Shown: positions 19,173 to 30,257 of the stretch, in pieces
Numbering within the stretch: the first letter of the stretch is position 1
Layout of the letters: every line of letters starts with the position of its first letter
NCBI RefSeq assembly: GCF_963664735.1
Contig: NZ_OY761553.1
Coordinates: 4,337,001 to 4,401,000, forward strand
DNA: 64,000 nucleotides
Direction: 5' to 3'
DNA from: an uncultured Cohaesibacter sp.
Lineage (GTDB): Bacteria > Pseudomonadota > Alphaproteobacteria > Rhizobiales > Cohaesibacteraceae
Translations under genes and position numbers: made by a program
The notes under the pieces: generated by a model
What the model was told of the DNA's origin: nothing
The model's input: only the letters and a program-made list of their open reading frames with translations
Databases searched by the model: none

Positions 19173-20640
19173 AGATCGCCCTTGCAAGGGGCTGCCGCTG
19201 AGTGATGAAGACTTGGATGCGGCGTTTTTTGCTCTTCTTCCCCATGCTCTGGGTCTTGAAAATCCAGCACACAGGGGGGCTGAGCCCCTAGAAAAGACAA
19301 TCGGCGGTCTTGAACCGGATCAATCGGTTCAAACCGCTTTTGCCTCCCGACGATTGCTGCTTGCCGTATCTGGCGGAGCTGATTCCCTTTCCCTAATGGT
19401 GCTTTGCCATGAATGGGTAAAGCGGCATCGAATTCCCATCGAGTTATGTGTTGCGAGTGTTGACCATCAATTGCGGCCTGAAGCTGCGGATGAATGCATC
19501 TATGTCGCCAAGATCTCTCATGACTTGGGTTTGCCGCACCAAACACTCGTTTGGGAGGGGGAAAAATCTCATTCCAATCGGCAAGGTGCGGCTCGAGACG
19601 CTCGGTATCGACTGCTTATCGACCATGCACTGTCTATTGGTTGTCAGCATATAGCTATTGCCCACCATCTGGACGATCAGGCCGAAACCTTTTTGATGCG
19701 TTTGATCCGGGGCAGTGGCGTGACGGGGCTGAGTGCCATGCGTCCGGTTCAGCCAATTGAGACCATCACTTTGCTGCGGCCTCTGTTGTCTTTTTCCAAA
19801 GACCGGTTGAAGGCAAGCCTGAAGGCGCGTGCATTGGACTGGTGCGAAGATCCCAGCAACAGGAGCCCGCACTATTTGCGGACACGTGTGCGTGAATTGA
19901 TGCCTGCCTTCGCGCAAGAGGGGTGTGATTCTGCCAGGCTGGCAGCAACAGCGCGTCGATTGCAGCGTGCAGAGGAAGCTCTGGAAGGGATTGTTGATGA
20001 TTTCTTTGAGCAGCATGTTTCTGCTGGTCCGGGCCACTCGCTGTTTGCCATGACTGACGATCTGCTCAAGCAACCTGCAGAAATTCGTCTGCGGCTCTTG
20101 CGCATGATGCTGAGTTATGTGGCCGGACCAAGCTATCCGCCTCGCGAAGAAAAACTGTTGTTTCTGGATGAGGCGCTCTGTTCTTCTGCGGCAAGTGGTA
20201 AGTGGAGCAAAAGAACGGTCGGTGGTTGTTGTTTTGGATTGGCTGATGGCGGCCTTTGGGTCTATCGGGAGCCGGGCAGAGACCGCCACGAGGTCGTGCT
20301 CGAAGCGCCCGTCGTTGAAGACTGGCTTGGCCTTTATGCTGTTCGGATCTCTGCGGGTGTGGGGGGAGATGACGCCCCAACTTCGCTCCAGAAACCTGTT
20401 TTACGGTCTTTGGGCGAAGATGGCCGATGTCTCCTTTCAGCAGAGGGGCATGCTTTCCCATCTGGTCGGTGGGCTTGTCAATCGATACCCAAAAAGGTGC
20501 TGGAGGAATTGCCCTCTGTTTGGTGGGGCGGGCGTCCGCAATTTATTGCTGATTGGCCAAAAGTTGAAGTTAGTGACAAATTTCTCGTTGAATTTGAGGA
20601 AAAACACTCGAAATTCAGTCCAAATGAAACCTTCGAGTAA
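19159..20640 (+). CDS. tilS: tRNA(Ile)-lysidine synthase TilS
   Basis: Modifies the wobble cytidine of tRNA-Ile(CAU) to lysidine using ATP and lysine, which is essential for reading AUA. The protein (about 493 residues) has the N-type ATP pyrophosphatase PP-loop SGGADS (residues 71-76 from the GTG start) and the family stretch AIAHHLDDQAETFLMRL. The start is uncertain. The frame is open into cpoB, and a GTG at 19159 overlapping the cpoB stop is the most natural choice. It is longer than average at the N-terminus. Confidence 0.88.
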   Translation: MPNAEDRPCKGLPLSDEDLDAAFFALLPHALGLENPAHRGAEPLEKTIGGLEPDQSVQTAFASRRLLLAVSGGADSLSLMVLCHEWVKRHRIPIELCVASVDHQLRPEAADECIYVAKISHDLGLPHQTLVWEGEKSHSNRQGAARDARYRLLIDHALSIGCQHIAIAHHLDDQAETFLMRLIRGSGVTGLSAMRPVQPIETITLLRPLLSFSKDRLKASLKARALDWCEDPSNRSPHYLRTRVRELMPAFAQEGCDSARLAATARRLQRAEEALEGIVDDFFEQHVSAGPGHSLFAMTDDLLKQPAEIRLRLLRMMLSYVAGPSYPPREEKLLFLDEALCSSAASGKWSKRTVGGCCFGLADGGLWVYREPGRDRHEVVLEAPVVEDWLGLYAVRISAGVGGDDAPTSLQKPVLRSLGEDGRCLLSAEGHAFPSGRWACQSIPKKVLEELPSVWWGGRPQFIADWPKVEVSDKFLVEFEEKHSKFSPNETFE

Positions 20641-20894
20641 ATCTTATTACTATAAATATGCAGAAAAGGGTGGAGCTTGCCTTGGCAAGTTATCTTTGAG
20701 ACCCTAAATTCATCGAGAATGAACATAGGCACCAAAGAGAAACTTCTCGGTTTTTCTGGCCGCCACGAGATTTCTGGACTGCTGATAGAGTGGCGTTATA
20801 GCAAAAGGCTCACGGCAAACCAGTTGAAAGAGAGAAACAGGGTCGTTGTTCAGGAACGCAATGATCCTGCATCTGAGGAACCAAGGGATAACAT

Positions 20895-22817
20895 ATGAAC
20901 GCGAATTTCCGCAGTCTGGCTTTGTGGGTCATCATTGGCCTTTTGCTGGTGGCATTGTTCCAGCTGTTTCAAAGCCCGGCACAACAAGCCAATTCTCAGG
21001 AGATTCCATTTTCTCAATTTGTGACTGATGTAGAGCAGGGTCGTGTAAAGGCTGTCACGATTGTTGGTCAACAGGTGTCGGGACAAATGTCGGATAGCAG
21101 CAGTTTCCAGACCTATTTGCCGCAGAATGACACGACACTCATTCCTCTACTTCAGAAAAATGGAGTTTCCATTACTGCCAAACCTCAGACCGAGAGCTTC
21201 TCGTTGCTCAGCGCGTTGATTTCCTGGTTCCCGATGATCCTCATTCTCGCGGTCTGGATTTTCTTCATGCGACAGATGCAGGGTGGCGGCAAGGCGATGG
21301 GCTTTGGTAAATCCAAGGCGAAATTGCTCACAGAAGCCCAAGGCCGTGTCGTGTTTGAGGATGTGGCCGGGGTAGATGAAGCCAAGGAAGATCTTCAGGA
21401 AATCGTTGAATTCTTGCGCGATCCGCAGAAATTCCAGCGTCTTGGTGGTCGTATTCCTCGTGGCGTGCTGCTGGTTGGCCCTCCGGGTACGGGTAAAACG
21501 TTGCTTGGCAAGGCGATCGCAGGCGAAGCCAACGTTCCGTTCTTCTCGATTTCCGGTTCAGACTTCGTGGAAATGTTCGTCGGTGTGGGTGCATCCCGCG
21601 TGCGCGACATGTTCGAACAAGCCAAGAAGAATGCGCCTTGCATCATCTTTATCGACGAAATCGACGCTGTGGGTCGCCATCGTGGTGCCGGTCTTGGCGG
21701 CGGTAACGATGAACGCGAACAGACGCTCAACCAGTTGTTGGTCGAGATGGATGGCTTTGAAGCCAATGAGGGCGTTATCCTTGTTGCTGCTACCAACCGT
21801 CCGGACGTGCTTGATCCGGCCCTGATGCGTCCGGGCCGTTTTGACCGTCAGATCGTTGTTCCGAATCCTGATATCACTGGCCGCGAAAAGATCCTGAAAG
21901 TTCACATGCGCAATGTGCCTTTGGCTCCGGATGTGGACTTGAAGACCCTCGCACGCGGTACGCCGGGCTTCTCTGGTGCTGACCTGATGAACCTTGTGAA
22001 CGAGGCTGCCCTGTTGGCCGCACGTCGTGATCGTCGTCTGGTTTCCATGGCTGAATTTGAAGATGCCAAAGACAAGGTCATGATGGGTGCTGAGCGCCGT
22101 ACTTTGGTGATGAGCGAGGAAGAGAAGAAACTGACCGCTTATCACGAAGCTGGCCATGCTCTTGTTGCCCTTCATATGCCTGCATCCGATCCGATCCACA
22201 AGGCAACGATCATTCCGCGTGGTCGTGCGCTGGGTATGGTGATGCGCTTGCCTGAGAAGGATCAGGTTTCACTCACACGCGCCAAATGCTATGCTGACCT
22301 TGCGGTTGCCATGGGTGGTCGTGTGGCTGAAGAACTGATCTTCGGCTATGAAAAGGTGACTTCCGGTGCTTCGGGTGACATCCAGATGGCGACACGGCTT
22401 TCCAAAGCCATGGCGACGCAGTTCGGCATGTCCGATCTTCTGGGCCCATTGCTTTATGCCGAGAATGAGGAAGAAGTCTTCCTTGGTCATTCCGTTGCCA
22501 AACAGCAGAATGTCTCTGACGATACCCAGAAGCTGGTGGATGCCGAAATCAAGCGTTTCGTTGAAGAAGGCTACAAGAAGGCTCAGGAAATTCTGACCGA
22601 GCACAAGGATCAGCTGGAAGCTATTGCACAGGGCTTGCTGGAATATGAAACCCTGTCCGGGCAAGAAATCCGCGATCTTCTGGATGGAACCCCACCGATT
22701 CGGGAAACGGATGACGAACCATCTCAGCCCAAGGGATCGGCTGTGCCATCTGCCGGTACGATCAAAAAGGGCCCTGAGCCGGAAGGTGGCAATACCGAGC
22801 CTCAGCCTGAATCCTGA
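20895..22817 (+). CDS. ftsH: ATP-dependent zinc metalloprotease FtsH
   Basis: Membrane-anchored AAA+ protease that degrades misfolded membrane proteins and short-lived regulators, including RpoH in many proteobacteria; rpoH is also in this window. The 640-residue protein has two N-terminal membrane spans (about 6-26 and 106-126), Walker A GPPGTGKT (195-202), Walker B FIDEID, the SRH region and the zinc site HEAGH (417-421). The C-terminus is extended and proline-rich. It lies 254 bp after tilS and is followed by a terminator. Confidence 0.97.
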   Translation: MNANFRSLALWVIIGLLLVALFQLFQSPAQQANSQEIPFSQFVTDVEQGRVKAVTIVGQQVSGQMSDSSSFQTYLPQNDTTLIPLLQKNGVSITAKPQTESFSLLSALISWFPMILILAVWIFFMRQMQGGGKAMGFGKSKAKLLTEAQGRVVFEDVAGVDEAKEDLQEIVEFLRDPQKFQRLGGRIPRGVLLVGPPGTGKTLLGKAIAGEANVPFFSISGSDFVEMFVGVGASRVRDMFEQAKKNAPCIIFIDEIDAVGRHRGAGLGGGNDEREQTLNQLLVEMDGFEANEGVILVAATNRPDVLDPALMRPGRFDRQIVVPNPDITGREKILKVHMRNVPLAPDVDLKTLARGTPGFSGADLMNLVNEAALLAARRDRRLVSMAEFEDAKDKVMMGAERRTLVMSEEEKKLTAYHEAGHALVALHMPASDPIHKATIIPRGRALGMVMRLPEKDQVSLTRAKCYADLAVAMGGRVAEELIFGYEKVTSGASGDIQMATRLSKAMATQFGMSDLLGPLLYAENEEEVFLGHSVAKQQNVSDDTQKLVDAEIKRFVEEGYKKAQEILTEHKDQLEAIAQGLLEYETLSGQEIRDLLDGTPPIRETDDEPSQPKGSAVPSAGTIKKGPEPEGGNTEPQPES

Positions 22818-23148
22818 TGCGGTAAATGCCGATTGCATATGACACTTGTGAAAAGCGCCTCCGGGCGCTTTTTGCTTTTGTCTATTCTGTCCCTTTTGGT
22901 GTTCCTCAAGGGAAGGAGAGAAAGGCTGTAACAACAGGAAATAAAGATTGAAGAATGTTGCCTGATTTCTTTTCAAATTTGCCGTATATAACGAACCCAA
23001 CTGGGCAAGGTATTTACGGGACTTTAGCGACTCCCTCATAATGTCTCGCCCCATTGGCACCATTTTTTAAGGCTGGCGCTGGCTGTTCCTTATGGAGTTG
23101 ACGAGCTGCCGGTTGATTAATTGCCGCTTGAAAGGTTTGAATAGACTG
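22818..23148. other. ftsH-glmM intergenic region
   Basis: Contains the ftsH terminator. The downstream AT-rich stretch (about 22960-23010) probably holds the glmM promoter. No gene is supported. Confidence 0.45.
22853..22875 (+). terminator. Terminator after ftsH
   Basis: AAGCGCC and GGGCGCTT form a tight stem around a short loop, followed by TTTTGCTTTT. Confidence 0.85.
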
Positions 23149-24492
23149 ATGGCTAAATATTTCGGAACAGATGGTATTCGAGGCTGCGCCAATCGTTTTC
23201 CCATGACACCAGAGATCGCCATGAAAGTTGGAATGGCAACGGGCAAGATTTTTCGTCGGGGAGATTTTCGGCATAGAGTGGTCATAGGCAAAGACACGCG
23301 CCTTTCAGGCTATATGCTGGAGCCAGCTCTTACGGCAGGCCTTACCGCCATGGGCATGGATGTTTTCCTGCTTGGTCCGGTGCCAACGCCGGGTGTTGCC
23401 ATGCTGACCAGATCGCTGCGCTGTGATTTGGGCGTGATGATTTCTGCCTCTCACAATCCTTTTGAAGACAATGGCATCAAGCTTTTTGGCCCTGATGGCT
23501 ATAAGCTTTCTGATGAAATCGAGGCCGAAATTGAAGAACTGATCGAGACGGATATGCTTAGCAGTCTGGTTGAGCCGCGTCGTCTTGGCCGTACCAAGCG
23601 TATCGACAGTGTCTATGACCGTTATATCGAGTTTGCCAAGCGTACGATGCCAAAAGATCTTTCGCTGGAGGGGCTGCGAATTGTAATCGATTGCGCCAAC
23701 GGGGCAGCTTACCGGGTTGCTCCTGATGCCCTCTGGGAACTGGGGGCCGAAGTGGTCAAGATTGGTGTTGAGCCGAATGGCTTCAATATCAATGACAATT
23801 GTGGTTCCACCTCTGTTGGCGCGCTGGTGAACAAGGTCCGGGAAGTGCGAGCCGATATTGGTATTGCCCTTGATGGGGATGCAGATCGGGTGATCATCGT
23901 TGATGAAACCGGCGCTGTTGTGGATGGTGATCAGCTGATGGCCGTGGTCGCCGAGAGCTGGTTCAGGGAAGGCCTTCTGACTGCACCGGGTATCGTGGCA
24001 ACGGTCATGTCCAATCTTGGACTGGAGCGCTATCTAAACAGTCTCAAGCTGTCTCTCGTGCGCACCAAGGTTGGAGACCGGTATGTCGTCGAGCATATGC
24101 GGAAACATCATTACAATGTCGGTGGAGAGCAATCCGGACATATTGTGCTGAGTGACTATTCCACGACTGGCGACGGTCTCATTGCTGCGCTCCAGATTCT
24201 GGCTGTGGTGGTGAAAATGGGCAAACCAGTGAGTGAAGTTTGCAATCGGTTTGAACCGGTTCCCCAGTTGCTCAAGAATGTGCGTTTCCTTGAAGGGGCC
24301 CCGCTTGAGAATGATGCCGTTATCAAGGCGATTGAGGCAGGGGAAGGCAAACTTGGCAAAAACGGACGACTGGTTATCCGTAAATCTGGAACAGAGCCGC
24401 TTATTCGCGTCATGGCGGAAGGGGATAATCTGGATCTGGTTGAGCAGGTTGTTGATGATATTTGCGGTGAAGTGCGCAAGGTGTGCGGCTAA
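23149..24492 (+). CDS. glmM: Phosphoglucosamine mutase GlmM
   Basis: Interconverts glucosamine-6-phosphate and glucosamine-1-phosphate for UDP-GlcNAc, peptidoglycan and LPS synthesis. The 447-residue protein begins [12 protein letters not shown], has the phosphorylated active serine S101 in [15 protein letters not shown], the metal-binding loop DGDADR (242-247) and the C-terminal phosphate-binding loop [11 protein letters not shown]. The ATG at 23149 is chosen because the family starts there; the frame is open upstream for a short distance. It has strong terminators on both flanks. Confidence 0.97.
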   Translation: MAKYFGTDGIRGCANRFPMTPEIAMKVGMATGKIFRRGDFRHRVVIGKDTRLSGYMLEPALTAGLTAMGMDVFLLGPVPTPGVAMLTRSLRCDLGVMISASHNPFEDNGIKLFGPDGYKLSDEIEAEIEELIETDMLSSLVEPRRLGRTKRIDSVYDRYIEFAKRTMPKDLSLEGLRIVIDCANGAAYRVAPDALWELGAEVVKIGVEPNGFNINDNCGSTSVGALVNKVREVRADIGIALDGDADRVIIVDETGAVVDGDQLMAVVAESWFREGLLTAPGIVATVMSNLGLERYLNSLKLSLVRTKVGDRYVVEHMRKHHYNVGGEQSGHIVLSDYSTTGDGLIAALQILAVVVKMGKPVSEVCNRFEPVPQLLKNVRFLEGAPLENDAVIKAIEAGEGKLGKNGRLVIRKSGTEPLIRVMAEGDNLDLVEQVVDDICGEVRKVCG

Positions 24493-24513
24493 GTTGCATC
24501 TCGGAACAGTTTC

Positions 24514-24549
24514 AAGCCGCGCGATGGGTGTCCCTCGTGCGGCTTTTTT
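24514..24549 (+). terminator. Terminator after glmM
   Basis: Arms AAGCCGCGCGA and TCGTGCGGCTT, followed by a T run. It also lies at the 3' end of the convergent transporter gene and may serve both. Confidence 0.85.
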
Positions 24550-25451
24550 CAGGCCGGTTTTCGTCCCGCGCGGCTACTGATGGCGACCCCTGCCAGAATA
24601 ATGGCGAATCCGAACCAGACCATCCAGGTCAGGCTTTCTCCCAGAAAAATGATGCCACCAACTGCCGTAACTATCGGAATAAGATAGTTGCTCGTAGCGA
24701 GAAATGTGGCCGTGGTTTGTGTGAGCAACACAAAGACCAGAAGGGTTGCAAGGGCTGTTGGCACGATTCCAAGATAAACAAGCACCAGCCAATGGCCCAT
24801 GCCTGCGTTGAGCAGGCTGTCGACCGGCTCAAGAAAGAAGCCCGCTATCAGTAACAGACATGAAGATGTGGCAACAACGGCAGTTGCCTTGTCCAGATTG
24901 TCGGCTGGCGGGATCATGCGCGAGCAGACCGTATTCATCGCATAGCACAGACTACAGAAGAAAATTGCCAACTCTCCAAGCAGCTCGAGTTGGTGCTCCG
25001 ACGACACGGAGCCTGAATCGGGTTTGATGATGAGTACCAGCCCGGCAAAGCCTATCAAGAAGCCAAGAGTCTTGTTGCGTGTCATCTTTTCGTCAGGCAG
25101 CAGAAAATGCGCCAGTCCCAATACCGAGAGAGGGACTGTGCCGATCAGAATGCCAGCAATGGCAGAGCTGGTATATTGCGACCCCCAGGCTAGAAAAACA
25201 AACGGCACGGCAGAACTGATCAGTGCCAGCCAAATGACCCAAGGGATATGATGCTTCTTGAGTGACCAAGGTTTCTTGACAAAGAACACACGGTACAGGA
25301 TCAACCCCACTGCACCAGAGCTTACACGTCCAGCTGTCAGCCATATGGGCGTGATATCGGCCGCGATAACGCGCGTGAGGATAATAGCCGATGCCCAACA
25401 GAGGATCAGAACGATCAAAATAAGCCAATGGTGAAGGGCGTGTTTTTGCAT
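24549..25451 (-). CDS. DMT/EamA-family transporter
   Basis: Inner-membrane exporter or permease of the drug/metabolite transporter superfamily. The product (300 residues from the chosen ATG) has ten hydrophobic segments in two EamA halves. It begins HHWLILIVLILCWASAIILT, with GILIGTVPLSVLGLAHFLLP in the first half and YLIPIVTAVGGIIFLGESLT in the second. The frame extends another 50 residues upstream with no clear ribosome-binding site at either ATG; the downstream start matches the usual EamA N-terminus. Substrate is unknown. The C-terminal end touches the glmM terminator. Confidence 0.85.
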   Translation of the reverse strand: MQKHALHHWLILIVLILCWASAIILTRVIAADITPIWLTAGRVSSGAVGLILYRVFFVKKPWSLKKHHIPWVIWLALISSAVPFVFLAWGSQYTSSAIAGILIGTVPLSVLGLAHFLLPDEKMTRNKTLGFLIGFAGLVLIIKPDSGSVSSEHQLELLGELAIFFCSLCYAMNTVCSRMIPPADNLDKATAVVATSSCLLLIAGFFLEPVDSLLNAGMGHWLVLVYLGIVPTALATLLVFVLLTQTTATFLATSNYLIPIVTAVGGIIFLGESLTWMVWFGFAIILAGVAISSRAGRKPA

Positions 25452-25794
25452 GATATCCAAGGGGGGCAATAAGAGAAGGAGTGCTGGTATGGCTATAACT
25501 GGAAACAGTGTGCGATTGCAAGGAAGCTCGATCAGATAACAGTGGTAATCGGAGCAAAGGTCCGCGCCCTGCTCGCGACGGGGAGCTTTGGACATATGCA
25601 TGATAACGAATTGTTAATAGTATAATTTGCAAATTGCATGAATTTATCTATGTAATATTTCTGTCTCTGCAAATTTTAGGTGTAATTATATTTAATAATC
25701 GTAGTTAATCGAGTATTAAGGAAATTCTGGGATCTTTTCTCTTGAATAAAAGTCGCAAATTCAAGTTCAAATCTTTATGTCGAGAGGAAAAGAG
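25452..25794. other. AT-rich divergent promoter region
   Basis: Very AT-rich stretch between the minus-strand transporter and the outer-membrane protein gene, with runs such as TAATTATATTTAATAATC. It should hold promoters for both. No gene is supported. Confidence 0.5.
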
Positions 25795-26541
25795 ATGGGC
25801 AGCCTCAAAAGAAATTTGTTTTTGAGTGTGTTCGGGGCCGCTATGTCAGTTTCTGTTGCTTATGCAGCGGATTTGCCTGCGCCGCCGATCATCGAATATG
25901 AGCCGGAAGTCCCAATTGAAATCGGGTCTGGATGGTATTTGCGTGGAGACCTTGGAGCCGCTATTTATCAAGGCGGTAGTGCTACGGCGGTTGGGCCTGG
26001 TTATAAGGTCGACTTCTATGACGAGAAAATTGATAACGGCTGGCTGGCTGGCGTTGGCGTTGGTTACTATTTCAATGAGAAATTCCGTGGTGACCTGACC
26101 GTCGATTATCATGGTAAGGCCAAATATAAAGGTCTTGCTCCTTGTCTTCCTGCCGGATCAGGGTGCCCGTCCACAGAACGTCTGGACTTCAGTGCCTGGA
26201 CATTGATGCTGAACGGTTACTATGACATTGGAACCTGGCATTCGATTACTCCATATGTTGGTGCCGGTGCAGGCTTGGCCTATTTGAGGACAACCGATTA
26301 CGACACGACCAGGGGATCTACTTTTGCCAACAAGGCAAAGTTCAATTTCGCTTGGAACGTGATGGCCGGTGCAGCTTTCAATATCACGGACAATCTCAAG
26401 TTTGATGCCAATTATCGTCTGATGTCATTCGGACAGGCAAAAACCGGAGGGCCTAGCGGTACCAGTTCTGCAACTCATGTTGGCTTCGACGACCTCTATG
26501 CTCACGAATTCCGTGTTGGCTTGCGTTACGATCTGAACTAG
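25795..26541 (+). CDS. Outer-membrane beta-barrel protein (Omp25/31-like)
   Basis: Secreted small porin-like protein. The ATG at 25795 follows GAGAGG; another in-frame ATG lies 18 bases upstream. The product is about 248 residues with a signal peptide ending at AYA before ADLPAPP, the usual start of Rhizobiales Omp25-type proteins. The rest alternates hydrophobic and polar residues, giving an eight-stranded barrel with typical phrases such as [12 protein letters not shown] and [15 protein letters not shown]. The C-terminus is VGLRYDLN. It probably stabilises the envelope. A specific function cannot be assigned. Confidence 0.85.
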   Translation: MGSLKRNLFLSVFGAAMSVSVAYAADLPAPPIIEYEPEVPIEIGSGWYLRGDLGAAIYQGGSATAVGPGYKVDFYDEKIDNGWLAGVGVGYYFNEKFRGDLTVDYHGKAKYKGLAPCLPAGSGCPSTERLDFSAWTLMLNGYYDIGTWHSITPYVGAGAGLAYLRTTDYDTTRGSTFANKAKFNFAWNVMAGAAFNITDNLKFDANYRLMSFGQAKTGGPSGTSSATHVGFDDLYAHEFRVGLRYDLN

Positions 26542-26637
26542 TTGGCCTTGTCGGTCCGGTTCTGAAGCTGCTGCTGAGGGCGAACAGATAAGTTGCCCTT
26601 TGATGAGCCGTCTGGAATCAGACCAGCCACTCCTCTC

Positions 26638-26674
26638 GAAGAAGGCGATCATCTTGGTGGTGATCGCCTTCTTC
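26638..26674 (+). terminator. Terminator after the outer-membrane protein gene
   Basis: Perfect 14-bp stem GAAGAAGGCGATCA / TGATCGCCTTCTTC with a 9-nt loop. A T-rich run (GTTCTTTGGTTTTT) follows after about eight bases. Confidence 0.75.
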
Positions 26675-26840
26675 GCGATCTGTTCTTTGGTTTTTCCTGT
26701 TTGCTGCTATGATCTGATGCTATGGCAGAATGGTGCGTCGGCACTTCGTCGTGGGCCGTGTTGCGACAAAATTGCAATCATTGGTGCAATGCGGTGCTCA
26801 AAGACAAAAATCCGTTTGACGCACGCGCTCAAGAAGAGTA

Positions 26841-26899
26841 ACCCGATCTGTGGGACACCTCTCCCCAACGAGAGGCAACTATCTGTGAGGGTAGCTTAC
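26841..26899 (+). promoter_or_regulatory. Candidate serC leader element
   Basis: Just upstream of serC a hairpin CCTCTC/GAGAGG (26858-26863 and 26870-26875) is bracketed by two copies of ATCTGTG, the second directly next to the ribosome-binding region GAGGGT. A structured serC leader is known upstream of serC in alphaproteobacteria (Rfam serC motif). Whether this one matches that model is my inference. Confidence 0.45.
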
Positions 26900-28063
26900 A
26901 TGAGCGACATAACTATGCCGGCCGTGCGGCCGAACAATTCCCATTTCTCTTCTGGTCCATGCTCCAAGCGTCCGGGTTGGTCTTTTGACAGCCTGTCAGA
27001 TGCGCCTTTGGGCCGTTCTCATCGCGCAAAACTTGGCAAATCCAAGCTGCAGGAAGTGATTGACCTGACACGCGAAGTGCTCGGCGTTCCTGCCGATTAT
27101 CGCATTGGTGTCGTGCCTGCGTCTGATACCGGGGCTGTCGAAATGGCTCTGTGGTCGCTGCTTGGTGCGCGAGGCACTGATATTCTCGTCTGGGAAAGCT
27201 TTGGTGCTGGCTGGGCAACGGATGTTGTCAAGCAGCTCAAGCTGGATGACGTTCGGGTAATGAAAGCTGATTATGGTCAGCTCCCCGATCTCGGCGCGGT
27301 TGATTTTTCCCGCGACGTTGTTTTCACTTGGAATGGCACCACCTCTGGTGTGCGGGTTCCCAATGGCGACTGGATTGCCGCCGACCGTGAAGGTCTGACC
27401 ATCTGCGATGCAACCTCTGCTGCTTTTGCTCAGGATCTTGCTTGGGACAAGCTCGACGTTGTCACCTATAGCTGGCAGAAGGTGCTGGGCGGTGAAGCTG
27501 CTCATGGCATGCTTATTCTTTCTCCGCGCGCCGTTGAACGCCTTGAAAGCTATGTGCCAGCATGGCCAATGCCGAAGATTTTCCGCATGACCAAGGGCGG
27601 CAAGCTGATTGAAGGTATCTTCAGAGGGGAAACCATCAATACGCCTTCCATGCTCTGCGTTGAAGACTATCTGGATGCTCTCAACTGGGCCAAGGAAATC
27701 GGTAGTCTAGACGGCTTGATGAAGCGCGCCAATGCGAACCTCGCTGTTCTGGAAGCTTGGGCCGACAAAACGCCTTGGGTTAGCTTTTTGGCCAAGGACA
27801 AGGCCATCCGGTCCAATACTTCGGTTTGCTTTACGATCGTTGATGAAGAGGTCGCCGCGCTTCCTGATGATGTTCAGGCCAAGTTTGCCAAGTCTCTCGT
27901 CGCACGCCTTGATAAAGAAGGTGTTGCCTATGATATCGGCGCCTACCGTGATGCTCCGACCGGTCTTCGTATCTGGGCCGGTGCCACGATTGAAGCTTCT
28001 GACCTTGAAGCACTGACCAAGTGGCTTGACTGGGCATTTGCTCAAGAGAAGGCCGCGCTTTAG
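26900..28063 (+). CDS. serC: Phosphoserine aminotransferase
   Basis: PLP enzyme that makes O-phosphoserine from 3-phosphohydroxypyruvate and glutamate. The 387-residue protein begins [27 protein letters not shown]. This matches the alphaproteobacterial SerC type, and the PLP lysine lies in [16 protein letters not shown]. It is the first gene of the serC-serA operon, with a structured leader, and is separated from serA by 129 bp. Confidence 0.95.
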   Translation: MSDITMPAVRPNNSHFSSGPCSKRPGWSFDSLSDAPLGRSHRAKLGKSKLQEVIDLTREVLGVPADYRIGVVPASDTGAVEMALWSLLGARGTDILVWESFGAGWATDVVKQLKLDDVRVMKADYGQLPDLGAVDFSRDVVFTWNGTTSGVRVPNGDWIAADREGLTICDATSAAFAQDLAWDKLDVVTYSWQKVLGGEAAHGMLILSPRAVERLESYVPAWPMPKIFRMTKGGKLIEGIFRGETINTPSMLCVEDYLDALNWAKEIGSLDGLMKRANANLAVLEAWADKTPWVSFLAKDKAIRSNTSVCFTIVDEEVAALPDDVQAKFAKSLVARLDKEGVAYDIGAYRDAPTGLRIWAGATIEASDLEALTKWLDWAFAQEKAAL

Positions 28064-28192
28064 CGCCTTCATGCCAATGTGGCGGCTCTGCGTGGCAGGG
28101 CCGTTATCAATACCTCAAGACCCATTTTGTTTTAAGCGTCTTGCTGCGCCGGGAAGAGTTGGCGCGCGTCGCAAACCAGTGAGGATATTCTC

Positions 28193-29782
28193 ATGGCCAA
28201 AGTTCTTATTTCTGACAAGCTGTCGCCAACCGCCGTTCAGGTCTTCAAAGACAAGGGCGTTGAAGTCGATTATTTGCCTGATCTGGGCAAAGACAAAGAG
28301 AAACTCATCGAGATTATCGGTCAATATGATGGTTTGGCGATCCGGTCTGCGACCAAGGCAACCGAAAAGGTAATCGCTGCTGCGGATAATCTCAAGGTGA
28401 TCGGGCGTGCCGGTATCGGCGTGGATAACGTGGATATCGAAAAAGCAACCCAGCGCGGTATCATTGTGATGAATACGCCGTTTGGCAATTCGATCACAAC
28501 CGCGGAACATGCAATTGCGATGATGTTTGCCGTTGCTCGCCAGATTCCTGCCGCTGACGCTTCCACGCAGGCTGGTAAATGGGAAAAATCCAAATTCATG
28601 GGTGTCGAGATCACATCCAAGACACTTGGTATCATCGGTTGTGGCAATATCGGCGGTATCGTGGCAACTCGTGCGGTTGGCCTGAAAATGAAGGTCATTG
28701 CCTTTGATCCATTCCTGTCACCAGAACGTGCTGTTGAGCTTGGCGTGGAAAAGGTTGAGCTTGCCGATCTGTTCAAACGCGCTGATTTCATCTCTCTGCA
28801 CACACCGCTTACCGAGAAGACACGCAACATCGTTTCTGCTGATGCCATAGCTTCCATGAAGGACGGCGTGCGCATCATCAACTGTGCTCGTGGTGGGTTG
28901 GTCGACGAAGAGGCGCTGGCTGCGGCCATCAAGTCTGGCAAAGTCGCGGGCGCTGCCTTTGACGTGTTCACTTCAGAGCCAGCAAAAGAAAATGTGCTTT
29001 TCGGTCTGCCGAACGTTGTTTGCACCCCGCATCTTGGCGCTTCCACGTCTGAGGCGCAGGAGAATGTGGCCATTCAGGTGGCCGAGCAGATGGCTGACTA
29101 TCTGGTCAATGGTGCCGTTTCCAATGCACTCAATATGCCGTCTATCACCGCTGAGGAAGCGCCGCGTCTGACACCGTTCGTCAAGTTGGCCGATCAACTT
29201 GGTTCGTTCGCCGGTCAGTTGACCGAGAGCGGTCTCAAGGGCATTCGCATCGAATATGAAGGCGATGTTGCAGACATGAATACCCGTGCGCTGACGTCTG
29301 TTGTTCTGGCCGGTGTGCTCAAGCCACTGCTGCAAACCGTCAATATGGTGTCTGCTCCGGCCGTCGCCAAAGAGCGCGGCATTACCATTGAAGAAACCCG
29401 CCGCGAGCAGCAGGGTAACTACGAGAACTATATTCGCCTGACATTGGTAACCGAGCGTCAGGAACGTTCTGTTGCCGGAACGGTGTTTGGTGATTCCAAG
29501 CCTCGTATCATCCAGATCAAGGGCATCAATATGGAAGCCGAGCTGGGCGAGAATATGCTTTACATCACCAACAAGGACAAGCCGGGCTTTATTGGTCGTC
29601 TGGGCACCTTGCTGGGGACGTCCGAGCTCAATATCGCAACCTTCAATCTTGGTCGTAAGCAGGCTGGTGACGATGCCATCGCCCTTATCGAAATTGATGG
29701 CCATGTCAGCGACAAGGTGATTGCTCAGATCGAAGCGCTGGAAGGCGTGGTTCAGGCCAAGGCGCTGAAGTTTACTGTCTAG
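28193..29782 (+). CDS. serA: D-3-phosphoglycerate dehydrogenase
   Basis: First enzyme of serine synthesis, oxidising 3-phosphoglycerate. The 529-residue length shows the long form with two catalytic Rossmann parts (GIIGCGNIGGIVATR), the catalytic Arg and His regions NCARGGLVDEEALAA and VVCTPHLGASTSEAQ, an ASB regulatory domain and a C-terminal ACT domain (ENMLYITNKDKPGFIGRLGT). This form is usually inhibited by serine. A GAGGATATTCTC ribosome-binding region precedes the ATG. It follows serC and is followed by a strong terminator. Confidence 0.97.
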   Translation: MAKVLISDKLSPTAVQVFKDKGVEVDYLPDLGKDKEKLIEIIGQYDGLAIRSATKATEKVIAAADNLKVIGRAGIGVDNVDIEKATQRGIIVMNTPFGNSITTAEHAIAMMFAVARQIPAADASTQAGKWEKSKFMGVEITSKTLGIIGCGNIGGIVATRAVGLKMKVIAFDPFLSPERAVELGVEKVELADLFKRADFISLHTPLTEKTRNIVSADAIASMKDGVRIINCARGGLVDEEALAAAIKSGKVAGAAFDVFTSEPAKENVLFGLPNVVCTPHLGASTSEAQENVAIQVAEQMADYLVNGAVSNALNMPSITAEEAPRLTPFVKLADQLGSFAGQLTESGLKGIRIEYEGDVADMNTRALTSVVLAGVLKPLLQTVNMVSAPAVAKERGITIEETRREQQGNYENYIRLTLVTERQERSVAGTVFGDSKPRIIQIKGINMEAELGENMLYITNKDKPGFIGRLGTLLGTSELNIATFNLGRKQAGDDAIALIEIDGHVSDKVIAQIEALEGVVQAKALKFTV

Positions 29783-30257
29783 CACACAGACATGAATTTG
29801 GCGCTTGGGCGCAGACAAAATAATGGGTGCCTCACGATCCGCCGGTTGTGAGGCACCTTTTTGTTTGTGCATGTGAGTCTGTTCAGTGCTGTAATCTTGC
29901 GCGCGAAAGGGCGAGTTCTTGACAAAATCGGCGCTTGGACCGTGTTTCTCTGTGTAAATGCAGTATTTAGGCAACAATTATGCACGATCTGCGGTGTTCA
30001 AGCCCATGAAAAGTCGGTTTCGCACTCGCCTCTCAAAAAAGAATTGTCTATAGTCCTGCTCGCTTGGTGGGGTCGCTGTGCGCATTTGGTAAAACAGCGG
30101 ACACCAAGGAGTGTGCCTTGTCTATCAGGGTACGGATCCATGGGATTGGTTGGTTGGCGCGCGTCGGCTGGAATTTCCGTCATTATCTATTATGCTTTTT
30201 GAAAAGTAATCGGGCCGATCCCTTTCAAATTTAACGTGATTAAAGGAGCTCGCATCG
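29783..30257. other. serA-purA intergenic region
   Basis: Contains the serA terminator. Beyond it about 390 bp show no supported gene. An open frame at 29861-30202 lacks recognisable sequence and a ribosome-binding site. The part nearest purA should carry its promoter. Confidence 0.45.
29826..29866 (+). terminator. Terminator after serA
   Basis: Perfect 10-bp stem GGTGCCTCAC / GTGAGGCACC with a 12-nt loop, followed by TTTTTGTTTG. Confidence 0.9.

Larger units (their letters stand above)
26542..26899. other. omp-serC intergenic region with leader structures
   Basis: Contains the omp terminator and then about 220 bp of serC leader. The long open frame through it in the serC frame starts far upstream of the conserved SerC N-terminus and is not supported as coding. 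Confidence 0.5.

Noticed and set aside
29861-30202. 113-residue ORF between serA and purA
   Set aside because: Begins at the serA terminator's T run; composition unlike a bacterial protein of this genome; no ribosome-binding site.
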